Assembly: GCA_017643365.1 (NCBI GenBank)
Contig: JAEPNO010000022.1
Span: 1 to 42,700 of the forward strand
DNA: 42,700 bases
Direction of reading: 5' to 3'
Origin: Balneolaceae bacterium
GTDB taxonomy: Bacteria; Bacteroidota; Rhodothermia; Balneolales; Balneolaceae
The translations under genes were made by a program, and so were the position numbers. The notes beneath the pieces are model-generated. The model saw only the letters and a program-made list of their open reading frames with translations. It was not told the DNA's origin and did not search any database. Each line of letters begins with the position of its first letter. Position 1 is the first letter of the stretch. Shown here in pieces: positions 8,890 to 17,299 of the stretch.

Positions 8890-9322
8890 TTCTAATCTCA
8901 AAAATAACTTTAACCTCAGGCGGTACTCTAGTTATTGGTACATAGCCAATTGTTCCCGGATTATTTTTAACCAAATCAATCATATCTGAAATTGAATCGA
9001 CAACCTTTGGGGGAACAGTTCTACCGGTAAACTGCGCACGTAGCCACAGCTTCTTTATAGTTCTTGGTGTTAAATTCAACGAATTATAAAAGAGTATACG
9101 AAGGTAATTTTCGCCTTTATAATCAGCTACCTTTATTCGGTTTTCGTCGCTCCAGTTATGATTAGAGAGTGTATAGATTTCTAACAGGTCTTTTTCAGAC
9201 AATAAATTAGTTTCTATACTTTCGTGAACGATAACAGCGATGTTTTCTACGAATTCTTGTGCAGTTAAATTACTAACAACAGCAAACGAGATAATAAATA
9301 TTAGTAGAGTTACTTTATTCAT
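8879..9322 (-). CDS. PstS-like periplasmic substrate-binding domain protein
   Basis: The 147-residue protein has a signal peptide (hydrophobic run then NLTAQ) and one PBP-like domain. The stretch SEKDLLEIYTLSNHNWSDENRIKVAD and the closing GTIGYV resemble phosphate-binding PstS-like proteins that lack the full two-lobed transporter form. No ABC permease or ATPase lies nearby, so a sensory or chaperone role with the neighbouring kinase is more likely than transport. This is inferred from context. The ATG at 9322 follows the porin stop (TGA, 9325-9327) directly; a TTG at 9328 would overlap that stop. It overlaps the sensor kinase at its 3' end. Confidence 0.7.
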   Translation of the reverse strand: MNKVTLLIFIISFAVVSNLTAQEFVENIAVIVHESIETNLLSEKDLLEIYTLSNHNWSDENRIKVADYKGENYLRILFYNSLNLTPRTIKKLWLRAQFTGRTVPPKVVDSISDMIDLVKNNPGTIGYVPITRVPPEVKVIFEIRNDL

Positions 9323-9324
9323 TA

Positions 9325-10560
9325 TCAAAAAATTGTGCTTATTCCAACACTGAGCATATCAATCGTATATCCCAGATAGTTGTTGTCTCTTACGTAACTC
9401 TGTAAAAACTGTACTTTTATTGATGTATTCTCAAAAGGGCGCCATCCTCCACCAAAACTTGTTACTACAACTCCTGCAGCTGAAGGCGTGCCTTCTTTTA
9501 CCATTTCAAAAGATTGATCCTGATGAAAGCTTGAGTACCCAAAAGCATAAAAGTCATCATTAAAATTGTACGTAAGATTTGCGTACACGAAGTATTTATT
9601 CAAATTTACAAGTGCAAATGCCGGATTTTCACGGATTTCACTATGATTATGGAATACTCCGATGTATTCTGCCTCGAAAGCAATTTTATCGAGCGAGAAA
9701 GACAAATCGTAGCCAATTCGATACCGCTTTACTTCACCTAAAATTGGTGTGGTAAAACTGGGCAAACGGAATATAGAGGTTACTTCTTCGGTTCGGTTGT
9801 CCTCATCATAAGTAAATGATACACCTGTTTTGAAGGTCTCGTATTGATTAATAATCCCAAGTCGACCACCAAAAAGAAGGGCTGTATTCATATTTTCGCC
9901 AAGATAAAAAGCAGTTGCTGCCTCTTCATCATCGGCACTTCCAACCGGTGTTCTAGATAGAAATGAGTTTTCTGCATTGCCAATATAGAATGCGTATTCG
10001 AAATACTTATTAACAAAAAGTTGTGTACTACCTGCTAGCTGGAAATAAGCATTTTGGGGATTATAATCTTCAGGCGTAACTAAATTATTTAACAAGGTTT
10101 CGTACATAATCGGTCGAATCAAATAAGGAAAAAGGGGTAACCGATTTTTGATCTCTGTAAGGTTATTGAATTTAGGAAGTAGTAAACCGGCTTTAACTTC
10201 CAAAAGCTCACTAAATCGGTACGATATCCATCCCTCTGGAATTTCTAAATACCCACTCGGGATTTTTGAAGAATATGAGCCTGTAGCTTCTAAATTCAGG
10301 AAGAAAATACTACGTTCGTTAATAGGCTTTTGAAAAAAGAGATTAACTTGGTGGAGCGCGAAAGAAGTAGAATTAAACGTATTTCCATATGGGAATGGAA
10401 TTTCATCAGATTCATATACATTATAGCTAACCGATTTTGTATTCAACAAAACCTGGCTAAAACCAAATATATATAAATCATCATCGTATTGTGCTTTCGT
10501 ATTATTCGAGAAGGAAAACACTAACACTAATATTAATAATAATGTGAGGGTACGATTCAT
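9325..10560 (-). CDS. Outer-membrane beta-barrel porin-like protein
   Basis: A clear signal peptide ends near TKAQ (residues 1-23). The remaining roughly 390 residues alternate polar and aromatic residues with many Tyr/Phe at strand ends, for example YVFAYNLTYNFNDD-like segments, and the protein ends in a C-terminal Phe (ISTIF), the classic barrel insertion signal. No TonB-dependent plug is present. It heads a tight unit with the PstS-like protein, sensor kinase and receiver-kinase, which suggests that it lets the sensed ligand into the periplasm. The ligand is unknown. Confidence 0.7.
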   Translation of the reverse strand: MNRTLTLLLILVLVFSFSNNTKAQYDDDLYIFGFSQVLLNTKSVSYNVYESDEIPFPYGNTFNSTSFALHQVNLFFQKPINERSIFFLNLEATGSYSSKIPSGYLEIPEGWISYRFSELLEVKAGLLLPKFNNLTEIKNRLPLFPYLIRPIMYETLLNNLVTPEDYNPQNAYFQLAGSTQLFVNKYFEYAFYIGNAENSFLSRTPVGSADDEEAATAFYLGENMNTALLFGGRLGIINQYETFKTGVSFTYDEDNRTEEVTSIFRLPSFTTPILGEVKRYRIGYDLSFSLDKIAFEAEYIGVFHNHSEIRENPAFALVNLNKYFVYANLTYNFNDDFYAFGYSSFHQDQSFEMVKEGTPSAAGVVVTSFGGGWRPFENTSIKVQFLQSYVRDNNYLGYTIDMLSVGISTIF

Positions 10561-10678
10561 TAAATGGCCAACTTCATAAATGTTTCGAATTATTTACTGT
10601 GTATTTATCGGTCAGGATTAACTAATATTAAATAGAGGACGATAAGGGAGTATACTTTAATTTAAATTAGTTACATAA

Positions 10679-11128
10679 ATGAAATTTTTTACACTAGGCT
10701 TATTATTAATTGTTGGTGCGGCGTGCAGTTCAACACCATCTGGGACTGCAGAATCAGACCCTGAAGTGTTAATTTTAGGCTCTTGGGTGGTAAGCAATGC
10801 ACAGGTAGATGGTAGTAGTTATCCAATAACAACTCCCGGATTCGGCCAAATAGAAGCTAATTTCGAGAGTGATTTGTTTACTTACATTTATCCGGAAGTG
10901 GGCTCGAATGGAATGCCGAATGGTAGAACAGATACACTTTATGCTAACTGGAGCTTTAACGCTGCTTTCGATACACTCAGTTTTACTTACTTAAATAGTT
11001 CTGAGTTTGTATTTATTTGGCATGTTAAAGAGTTGCAAGTGGGGCGTTTATCCACCGATTATATCTCGCGATCTGCTGACAATCCTGATCAGCAATCTAA
11101 ATATGATATCAACTATAGACTAAAGTAA
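10679..11128 (+). CDS. Small secreted lipoprotein, lipocalin-like
   Basis: The 149-residue protein has a lipoprotein signal peptide with lipobox VGAAC (Cys16). The mature part starts with a Ser/Thr-rich linker and then ILGSWVVSNAQVDG. This is the opening of lipocalin-like small beta-barrel lipoproteins seen in Bacteroidota, where a weight-of-evidence G-x-W motif begins the first strand. It probably sits in the envelope and binds or shields an unknown ligand. The gene is divergent from the porin and convergent with the second receiver-kinase. Its stop codon forms part of the shared hairpin at 11119-11142. Confidence 0.65.
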   Translation: MKFFTLGLLLIVGAACSSTPSGTAESDPEVLILGSWVVSNAQVDGSSYPITTPGFGQIEANFESDLFTYIYPEVGSNGMPNGRTDTLYANWSFNAAFDTLSFTYLNSSEFVFIWHVKELQVGRLSTDYISRSADNPDQQSKYDINYRLK

Positions 11129-11142
11129 GGCGTTACTTTAGT
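11119..11142. terminator. Bidirectional terminator-like hairpin containing both stop codons
   Basis: ACTAAAGTAA (11119-11128) and TTACTTTAGT (11133-11142) form a perfect 10-bp stem around GGCG, followed by TTTT on the plus strand. The stems contain the TAA of the lipoprotein gene and, on the other strand, the TAA of the receiver-kinase gene. The stem is AT-rich, so its strength is uncertain. Confidence 0.6.
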
Positions 11143-12196
11143 TTTGTGGCTTCATATGATGGAGGGCGTTGTCAACTCTTTTGGCGCGTCCGGCATCAAA
11201 TGAAAAATTAAGTTCGAAGGTATTATTAGTGTTCAATGTGTAGATACTCTCTAATTGCTGCAATTGAATATTTATCAGCATAAGCCCTAATGAATTTGTA
11301 TTTCTAAGCGATCCAGAGCTTTCAAATCCCGGTCCGGAATCTTTATAGCTGAAAGCTAATCGATTGCCTTCTACGCCCATCGTAATTACAATTTTCCCTT
11401 CATTACTTTCATTAAAAGCATACTTAAACGAATTGGTTATCAACTCGTTAAATATTAATCCCAAGGGAATAGCTTGATTTACTTTCAATTTATAGCTGGG
11501 GATATCGAACTCGAATTCGATATTTTTAGCATAATCTTGCAGGGTAGAATGAATAGTTGGAATAATTTTTTCGAGATATTTTTTAATATCTACACTGGTC
11601 ATATCCTCTGATTCATAAATCAGTTCATGTACTTTGGCAATGGAATTAATTCTATTTATGCTTTGCTGGAAGTATGATTTACTACCGGCATCATCAATTT
11701 CATTAATTTGCAATTCCAGTAGGCACGTAATAATGGTAAGATTATTTTTAACTCGGTGGTGAATTTCACCAAGTTGTAATTCAATATTCTCTTTTATATA
11801 AAATTGTTGAATACCGCGGGATACAATGTTGATGAAATCAACTTCATCCCAAGGCTTAATCATGTAACGATAAATTTCAGCTTCATTAATAGCAGCAATT
11901 ACCGATTCAAAATCAGATTTACCCGAAAATAAAATTTTAATTGCATACGGAAAGGTTAAAGCAAGCTCAGTAAGAAACTCCGTACCTTGTTTACCAGGTA
12001 AGATTTGGTCAACGATGGTCATAACCAACCGTCGTTTCTCATCTTTTAAATTTTTAATTATCACTTCTGCTTCTTCGGCTGTTTCAACGAACATGAAATC
12101 GAATTGCTCACCGAAATGACCGACTAATTGAGCCTTCATTAATTTTAAAATGATTTGCTCATCGTCGATGCAGAGGATTACATCTTTATTATTCAT
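11138..12196 (-). CDS. Second receiver-HisKA_2 hybrid kinase, paralogue of the 5937-6986 gene
   Basis: The order is the same: a receiver (CIDDEQ, phosphoacceptor D63 in VDQILPG, IKPW lysine), then EIHHRVKNNL of HisKA_2, then a GHKL ATPase (FNELITNSFKYAF, DSGPGF). Roughly half the residues are identical by eye to the protein at 5937-6986, which points to a duplication within the locus. The usual Thr of the receiver active site is replaced by Ser (ILFSG). There is no DNA-binding domain. The gene lies between the lipoprotein gene and the PAS kinase and is transcribed from its own ATG with a 111-base gap upstream, so it could be cotranscribed with the PAS kinase. Confidence 0.85.
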   Translation of the reverse strand: MNNKDVILCIDDEQIILKLMKAQLVGHFGEQFDFMFVETAEEAEVIIKNLKDEKRRLVMTIVDQILPGKQGTEFLTELALTFPYAIKILFSGKSDFESVIAAINEAEIYRYMIKPWDEVDFINIVSRGIQQFYIKENIELQLGEIHHRVKNNLTIITCLLELQINEIDDAGSKSYFQQSINRINSIAKVHELIYESEDMTSVDIKKYLEKIIPTIHSTLQDYAKNIEFEFDIPSYKLKVNQAIPLGLIFNELITNSFKYAFNESNEGKIVITMGVEGNRLAFSYKDSGPGFESSGSLRNTNSLGLMLINIQLQQLESIYTLNTNNTFELNFSFDAGRAKRVDNALHHMKPQN

Positions 12197-12307
12197 TCTG
12201 TACTACCTTTTTATAAAAACGGAGCGTCTATCTTTAAGTCCGTTATTTTACTTATCGGCAGTGTTTAGTTAGGTATTAATAAGAATTGAAATATTAATAA
12301 ACGCTAA

Positions 12308-14443
12308 TTAAATAGAATCTTTGAAACTGATAGTGTGTGAAAAGCCGTTTTTGCTATCAAAACTGCGGGTTGCATCAATTTGATCACATAGAGTAGCAAC
12401 CAAATTTAATCCCATTGAGTGCGCATTATTGTGTGTAAAGTCTCCAGAAATTCCGGGACCATTATCTTTAATGGTTAAAATGATGTTAGATTCGATTTTG
12501 TGTAATTGTATCCAAATTTTTGGGTCAGAATGATTATTAATAGCGTGTTTAAAACAATTAGACAAAAGTTCATTTAGAATCAATGCGCAAGGCAGCGCTT
12601 GGTTAATATCCAAGAAAAGGGGAGCAAGATCGTATTCGATTTTAACTTCAGCCTGTGTAGTTCGGCTATCTTTTAACATGTTCACCTGATCTCGAATGAA
12701 CTGAGAGAAACTAATTTTCGAGAAATCTTGCGATCGATATAATTCTTCATGAATCGTAGCAATACTTTTAATACGATTCATATTGATAGAAAGTCGATCT
12801 TTTAGTTCTTCATTATCGGTATCGATAACCTGCAGGTACATTAACCCTGCAATAACAGCAAGATTATTTTTTACACGATGATGAACTTCTGCAACCAAAG
12901 AGTCTTTCTCTCTCATCGATTGTTTCAATAATAATTCCCTTTCCATTCGATCTGAAATATCCTGCACCGTACCAATAACTCGTTCCGGCTCATCATCAGC
13001 ATTATAGATCAATTTACCGGTAGAGTTTAACCAATGGATACTTCCATCAGCCCAAACAACACGATAATCAACATTGTAGAATGTGTCATTTTCTAAGGCG
13101 TTTTGATAATTTTCATCAACCTTTTTCCGGTCATCAGGGTGCACGCAATCTAAAAACGTCTGATAATCCCAATGTGGATGAAAGTTAGTGAAGCCAAAAC
13201 AGCGATCATGTTCTATAGTACGCATGGTTTTTAGGGTGGTGAGGTCTAAATCCCAAATACCAATTTTGGTGGATTCTAAAATAATTCGCAACCGTTGTTC
13301 GCTTTTTAGCACCATATTTTGAGCTAACTCTAATTCGGTGATGTCTTTCACTGTTGCGATATAGCTTATTACTTCACCTTCGTCGTTTAACACTTTTGAA
13401 GGGGATACAATAACCGGAAATATTTCACCATTTTTGCGCTTAAACTTCAGTTGAAACTCACTTTTTTCGCCCGAGATAACTTTTCCAAAGGCTTTTTGTA
13501 TGTCTTCAAGGTGTTCTTTTGGCCAGTATTTATGCGGAACACCGCTGCCAATTAATTCGTGTTCTTCGAATCCAAGCATTTCACAGAATGCAGAATTAAC
13601 CATTAAGTGATTTCCTTCTACATCGAGCATGGAAAATCCGTCGTTCATACTCTCTAACACATTCGCTGTTAGATGCTGGGTTTTTTCAAGCTGACTCTCG
13701 GCATGTTTTCGTTTAGAGATATCACGTGCATTTGCAATTATGTACCCAACATTATCAATGATTTCATGACTAATCGTTATCTCAACGGGAAATTGTTTAC
13801 CAGTAGAAAGATTGGTATTGGTGCTTTCGAAAATCATTCGCTTAACTTGTTTCATTTCTGAAACATGGTCTTGCCAATCTTTTATAGATTTAAAATCATC
13901 TTCGAAATCACAAACATGAGTTGAGCGAATATCATCTTTAGAGATGCCCAGTTGCTTTAAACCCACATCATTAACATATACTAAGTATCCATCTTCTCTG
14001 GCAACCTGAAAAGAATCGAAGCTGTTATCTAAAAACTTGTTGTAAAGTTGAAAAATTTCGAGTTGCTGGGTAGTTTTATTCTCTTTATTAACTTCTTTTG
14101 TTACATCAGTAAAAATTATGGTTAATCCATTTTCTGTAGGGTAAATACGATTGTCGAACCATCTATCCCAAGGGTTATAATATTCGCGAATGGATTGTAC
14201 TTGCTTTGTTTCTAATGCTAATAATGAAATTTCGTAGATAGCCTGATTTTTGGCCTCAGGAAATACTTCCCATATACTATTTCCTATTAATTGCTCCTGA
14301 TCTTTTCCGAGTAACTTACAAGCTGCTTTATTTACAAAAGTGTATTTCCAATTGGAATCTAAACAGACAAATCCATCCGCGATATTCTCCAATATCTCTA
14401 TACTCAATAGATTTAACTCATAGCTTAAGCGAGATTCCGGCAT
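12308..14443 (-). CDS. Soluble four-PAS HisKA_2 sensor kinase
   Basis: Four PAS/PAC modules lie in tandem (about residues 12-120, 125-245, 253-370 and 380-500), each ending in a DIT/DIS-type helix such as IIFTDVTKEV, NARDISKRK, TVKDITELE and TVQDISDRM. The kinase core follows with EVHHRVKNNLAVIAGL and a GHKL domain containing LNELLSNCFKHA and DNGPGISG. No membrane segment is present, so it senses a cytoplasmic signal such as a small ligand or redox state. The H-box is nearly the same as in the two receiver-kinases nearby, which suggests that they work in one network. The length of 711 residues is normal for multi-PAS kinases. Confidence 0.85.
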   Translation of the reverse strand: MPESRLSYELNLLSIEILENIADGFVCLDSNWKYTFVNKAACKLLGKDQEQLIGNSIWEVFPEAKNQAIYEISLLALETKQVQSIREYYNPWDRWFDNRIYPTENGLTIIFTDVTKEVNKENKTTQQLEIFQLYNKFLDNSFDSFQVAREDGYLVYVNDVGLKQLGISKDDIRSTHVCDFEDDFKSIKDWQDHVSEMKQVKRMIFESTNTNLSTGKQFPVEITISHEIIDNVGYIIANARDISKRKHAESQLEKTQHLTANVLESMNDGFSMLDVEGNHLMVNSAFCEMLGFEEHELIGSGVPHKYWPKEHLEDIQKAFGKVISGEKSEFQLKFKRKNGEIFPVIVSPSKVLNDEGEVISYIATVKDITELELAQNMVLKSEQRLRIILESTKIGIWDLDLTTLKTMRTIEHDRCFGFTNFHPHWDYQTFLDCVHPDDRKKVDENYQNALENDTFYNVDYRVVWADGSIHWLNSTGKLIYNADDEPERVIGTVQDISDRMERELLLKQSMREKDSLVAEVHHRVKNNLAVIAGLMYLQVIDTDNEELKDRLSINMNRIKSIATIHEELYRSQDFSKISFSQFIRDQVNMLKDSRTTQAEVKIEYDLAPLFLDINQALPCALILNELLSNCFKHAINNHSDPKIWIQLHKIESNIILTIKDNGPGISGDFTHNNAHSMGLNLVATLCDQIDATRSFDSKNGFSHTISFKDSI

Positions 14444-14560
14444 TCTGTTTCCCTTGTTTTAGTCTTTTAAGGAGCGATCTCTCAAATTATTCTGTACTTA
14501 AGGGATAATAAATAGAATTAAGTTCCTAATTGTAATTAATTGGATAAAATTAATGGACAT

Positions 14561-14590
14561 AAAAAAAGCGGGCTTTCACCCGCTTTTATA
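14561..14590 (-). terminator. Strong hairpin terminator after the amidohydrolase operon
   Basis: GCGGG (14568-14572) and CCCGC (14579-14583) form a GC stem around CTTTCA. It is flanked by seven A on one side and four T on the other, so on the minus strand the stem is followed by a T tract. It lies 20 bases beyond the stop of the last amidohydrolase and could also stop transcription in the other direction. Confidence 0.8.
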
Positions 14591-14609
14591 ATTTTATTTC
14601 GTAAAGATA

Positions 14610-15920
14610 TTACTGATCCGTAGTTACCGGGTTTTTATTTAATCCGGGAACGCGATCCAAAAACTCATTATACAATTCAATTTGTCGAGAGGTCATTGGG
14701 ATTTGATATCCATCAATAAACACTTCGATAATTTGAGTTGAAGTTTCAAAAGGATCGCCGGTAGCCACAAATAAATTCGCTTTTTTGCCCACTTCAATAG
14801 AGCCGAGTTGGTCTTCTAATCCCATTATCTCAGCGGCATTAATTGTAATGGCTTTTAGCGCTTCTTCACGTCCCATGCCATACGCAGCAGCGAAGCCGGC
14901 ATGATAGGGGAGGTTGCGTGAATTTTCGGTGTCGTTGGTTCTAAGCGCTACTTTAATACCGGCTTTTTGCATAACCGATGGGTTTTTGTAAGCTGCATCA
15001 AATGCATCGCTACTGCGAGTTGGCACGCTTTGCACAGGACCCGTAATAACAGGAATACCTGCCTCAGCAAGCTCTTCAGCAACACGCCAGCCTTCAGAAA
15101 CACCGGTGAAAACCACATCCGTCAATCCTTTTTCTTGTACCCATTCGATGGCACTTAGGATGTCTTTAGCGGCATTTACTTCGATGTATGCTTTCATTTC
15201 GCCTTTAATTACACGGGCAAGTGCTTCCATTTCAGGATAGTACCGTGCACCATCGGTATCTTCGATTTTCGCATAAAGTTCGGCTTTATCCCAGGTGTCG
15301 TTCAAGGTTTTTAAAGCACGTTCGCGAGCGCGATCAGCTTCTTCCTGAGTTTGTCGCCATCTACGCCCACTGTTAGGGAAGTTGATGACCAAGCCTTTTG
15401 AGCCTGCAAACATTTGATCCGGTGTGTAACCGAATAAATTTATTGTTGCTGCAGTTCCGGGGAAAACACCACCACTTGGCCGAGTTATAACCGTAGTAAC
15501 ACCGCTAACTCGTGTGACAGGTATGGCCTCAGAATTTGGATTTACCGCTGTTAAAGCTTCCATCTGCGGAGTTATGTCGCCAAATTCGCGGATGTCTTGT
15601 GCTTCAGCAATACTGCCGATTTCAACCAAGCCCAATTGAGTACCGGAATCGATCATGCCCGGATAAATTTCCTGCCCGTCGTAATCGATTACGATGGCAT
15701 CGGAAGGGATGGTAACATTGGCGCCAACGGCTTCAATAATTCCGTTAGAAATTACGATAGTACCGTTTTCGATAACACCATTGGTTACGGTATAAATCTT
15801 TGCGTTCGTAAGCGCAAACTTCTCAGCTCTAGCTTGGCGCATAATATCGTTTTGCGCCACAGAAAGGGTAGTGCTGAGTAACAAAACAAGGATCGTAAGT
15901 AAAAATTTCGTGGATCTCAT
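14610..15920 (-). CDS. Secreted amidohydrolase-superfamily protein lacking the HxH motif
   Basis: A signal peptide ends near SVAQ. The N-terminal beta-sandwich strand (FALTNAKIYTV) and the C-terminal LGSIEVGKKANLFVATGDPFE are typical of imidazolonepropionase-like amidohydrolases. At the first metal motif, where PGxIDxHxH is expected, the protein reads PGMIDSGTQLG, so both histidines are absent. The central histidines are also not evident. It may be a noncatalytic partner of the middle gene. Its start overlaps the stop of that gene (TAATG). Confidence 0.75.
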   Translation of the reverse strand: MRSTKFLLTILVLLLSTTLSVAQNDIMRQARAEKFALTNAKIYTVTNGVIENGTIVISNGIIEAVGANVTIPSDAIVIDYDGQEIYPGMIDSGTQLGLVEIGSIAEAQDIREFGDITPQMEALTAVNPNSEAIPVTRVSGVTTVITRPSGGVFPGTAATINLFGYTPDQMFAGSKGLVINFPNSGRRWRQTQEEADRARERALKTLNDTWDKAELYAKIEDTDGARYYPEMEALARVIKGEMKAYIEVNAAKDILSAIEWVQEKGLTDVVFTGVSEGWRVAEELAEAGIPVITGPVQSVPTRSSDAFDAAYKNPSVMQKAGIKVALRTNDTENSRNLPYHAGFAAAYGMGREEALKAITINAAEIMGLEDQLGSIEVGKKANLFVATGDPFETSTQIIEVFIDGYQIPMTSRQIELYNEFLDRVPGLNKNPVTTDQ

Positions 15921-17299
15921 TATTTCTCCTCGTTAACTAATTCATAAAAATTGACAAGCGATTCTTCATGCATACACATGTCGAAGTCTTCTCGACTAAA
16001 GATCACAACATCTTCGATGGTTGATTCAGGATCAATCATAATACGTTGATCGGCTTCATCGGTGTTGATGTCGAAGTACTTTACGCCATCTACAAAAGTC
16101 ATTTGCGGAATAGCATAGGTAGAAAGTGGGTGTTTATCGAAAATGGCGATGTCACCGTCTTTTCCTACTTCGATTGAACCAACGCAATTATCAATTCCCA
16201 ACTGCATAGCAGGGTTTATGGTGATAAGAGCGAGTGCTTCATTGTCAGATAGTCCACCATATTTTTGCGACTTAGCCGCTTCGTGGAATAAATGACGAAT
16301 CAGTTCACCAGAATCTGAGTTGATAGAAGTATTCACACCATTTCTGGTTAAGATAGCTGCATTGTACGCTGTTGAATAGTACACTTCGAGTTTGTACGCC
16401 CACCAATCAGAAAAGATGGAAGCAGAAGCACCAAAGGCAGCTAATTCAGGGGCAACTTTGTAAGCTTCATTTGCATGCTGAAAAGTTAGCTTGTCGATTC
16501 CGAAATCGGAAAATACACGCATTAACATGTAGATTTCATCTGCTCGATAAGAGTGGCAGTGTACCAGAATTTCACCTTCAAGAATATCAACAAGTGTTTC
16601 CATTCTTAAATCGAATTCGGGTGCAATTTTACGATTGCTTCGGTTCGAATTGTAATCCGCCCAAGCTTCGCGATATTTAATTGCATCGTTGAAAGAATTA
16701 CGGATCATAGCTTCAACACCCATTCGAGTTTGAGGTTGAATTCCTCTTTGACGACCACCGCGTGTTGGATTTTCACCCAATGCAAATTTGATGGTTCTTG
16801 GAGCACCTTCAAACCGTAAGTCATCCGGATTGGTTGTTCCGTAGCGAAGCTTCATGGTTTCGTTTTGGCCACCAATTACATTTGCAGAGCCATGCATTAG
16901 GTGAATGGATGTAACTCCACCGGCTAAGGCTCGATAAATCGAAACGTCCATTGGGTTTACAACATCTTCCATGCTTACTTCTGCGGTAACCTGGCTGGTT
17001 CCTTCGTTGATGGAAGTTCCGGCAATGTGCGAGTGCGCATCGATAATTCCGGGCATCACAAACATACCTTCAGCATCAATTACAGTCACATTATTAGGTT
17101 GACGTAAATCTTTGCCAATGTTTTTGATTTTACCGTCTTCGATTAGAATATCGGTGTTTTCAAGAGTTCCATTGGTGATGGTTAAAACAGTAGCGTTTTG
17201 GATGAGCACATCACCTTTTGGAGCTTGAGCTTTTGCATCGTTAATTGAAAACAAAAGCATCAGAATGGTAAAAATACTTGTAAGTCTTAATGTTTTCAT
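15920..17299 (-). CDS. Secreted metal-dependent amidohydrolase with intact active site
   Basis: A signal peptide ends near DAKAQ. The metal motif is present as PGIIDAHSHIAG (HxH), followed by the mid-domain histidines HCHSYRAD and FQHANEAY and the Asp in SINSDSGEL. The C-terminus reads CVGSIEVGKDGDIAIFDKHPLS. This is a complete amidohydrolase set, so it should hydrolyse a cyclic amide, peptide or related bond in the periplasm. The substrate cannot be told. It is translationally coupled to both neighbours, with ATGA upstream and TAATG downstream, and they are probably made in equal amounts. Confidence 0.82.
   Translation of the reverse strand: MKTLRLTSIFTILMLLFSINDAKAQAPKGDVLIQNATVLTITNGTLENTDILIEDGKIKNIGKDLRQPNNVTVIDAEGMFVMPGIIDAHSHIAGTSINEGTSQVTAEVSMEDVVNPMDVSIYRALAGGVTSIHLMHGSANVIGGQNETMKLRYGTTNPDDLRFEGAPRTIKFALGENPTRGGRQRGIQPQTRMGVEAMIRNSFNDAIKYREAWADYNSNRSNRKIAPEFDLRMETLVDILEGEILVHCHSYRADEIYMLMRVFSDFGIDKLTFQHANEAYKVAPELAAFGASASIFSDWWAYKLEVYYSTAYNAAILTRNGVNTSINSDSGELIRHLFHEAAKSQKYGGLSDNEALALITINPAMQLGIDNCVGSIEVGKDGDIAIFDKHPLSTYAIPQMTFVDGVKYFDINTDEADQRIMIDPESTIEDVVIFSREDFDMCMHEESLVNFYELVNEEK

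Noticed and set aside
8879-9322. The PstS-like gene as part of a phosphate ABC transporter
   Set aside because: No pstA, pstB, pstC or phoU-like gene lies nearby and the protein is about half the normal PstS length.
5937-12196. The two receiver-kinases as classical DNA-binding response regulators
   Set aside because: The region after the receiver is HisKA_2 plus GHKL ATPase; no HTH, LytTR or Fis-type domain is seen.
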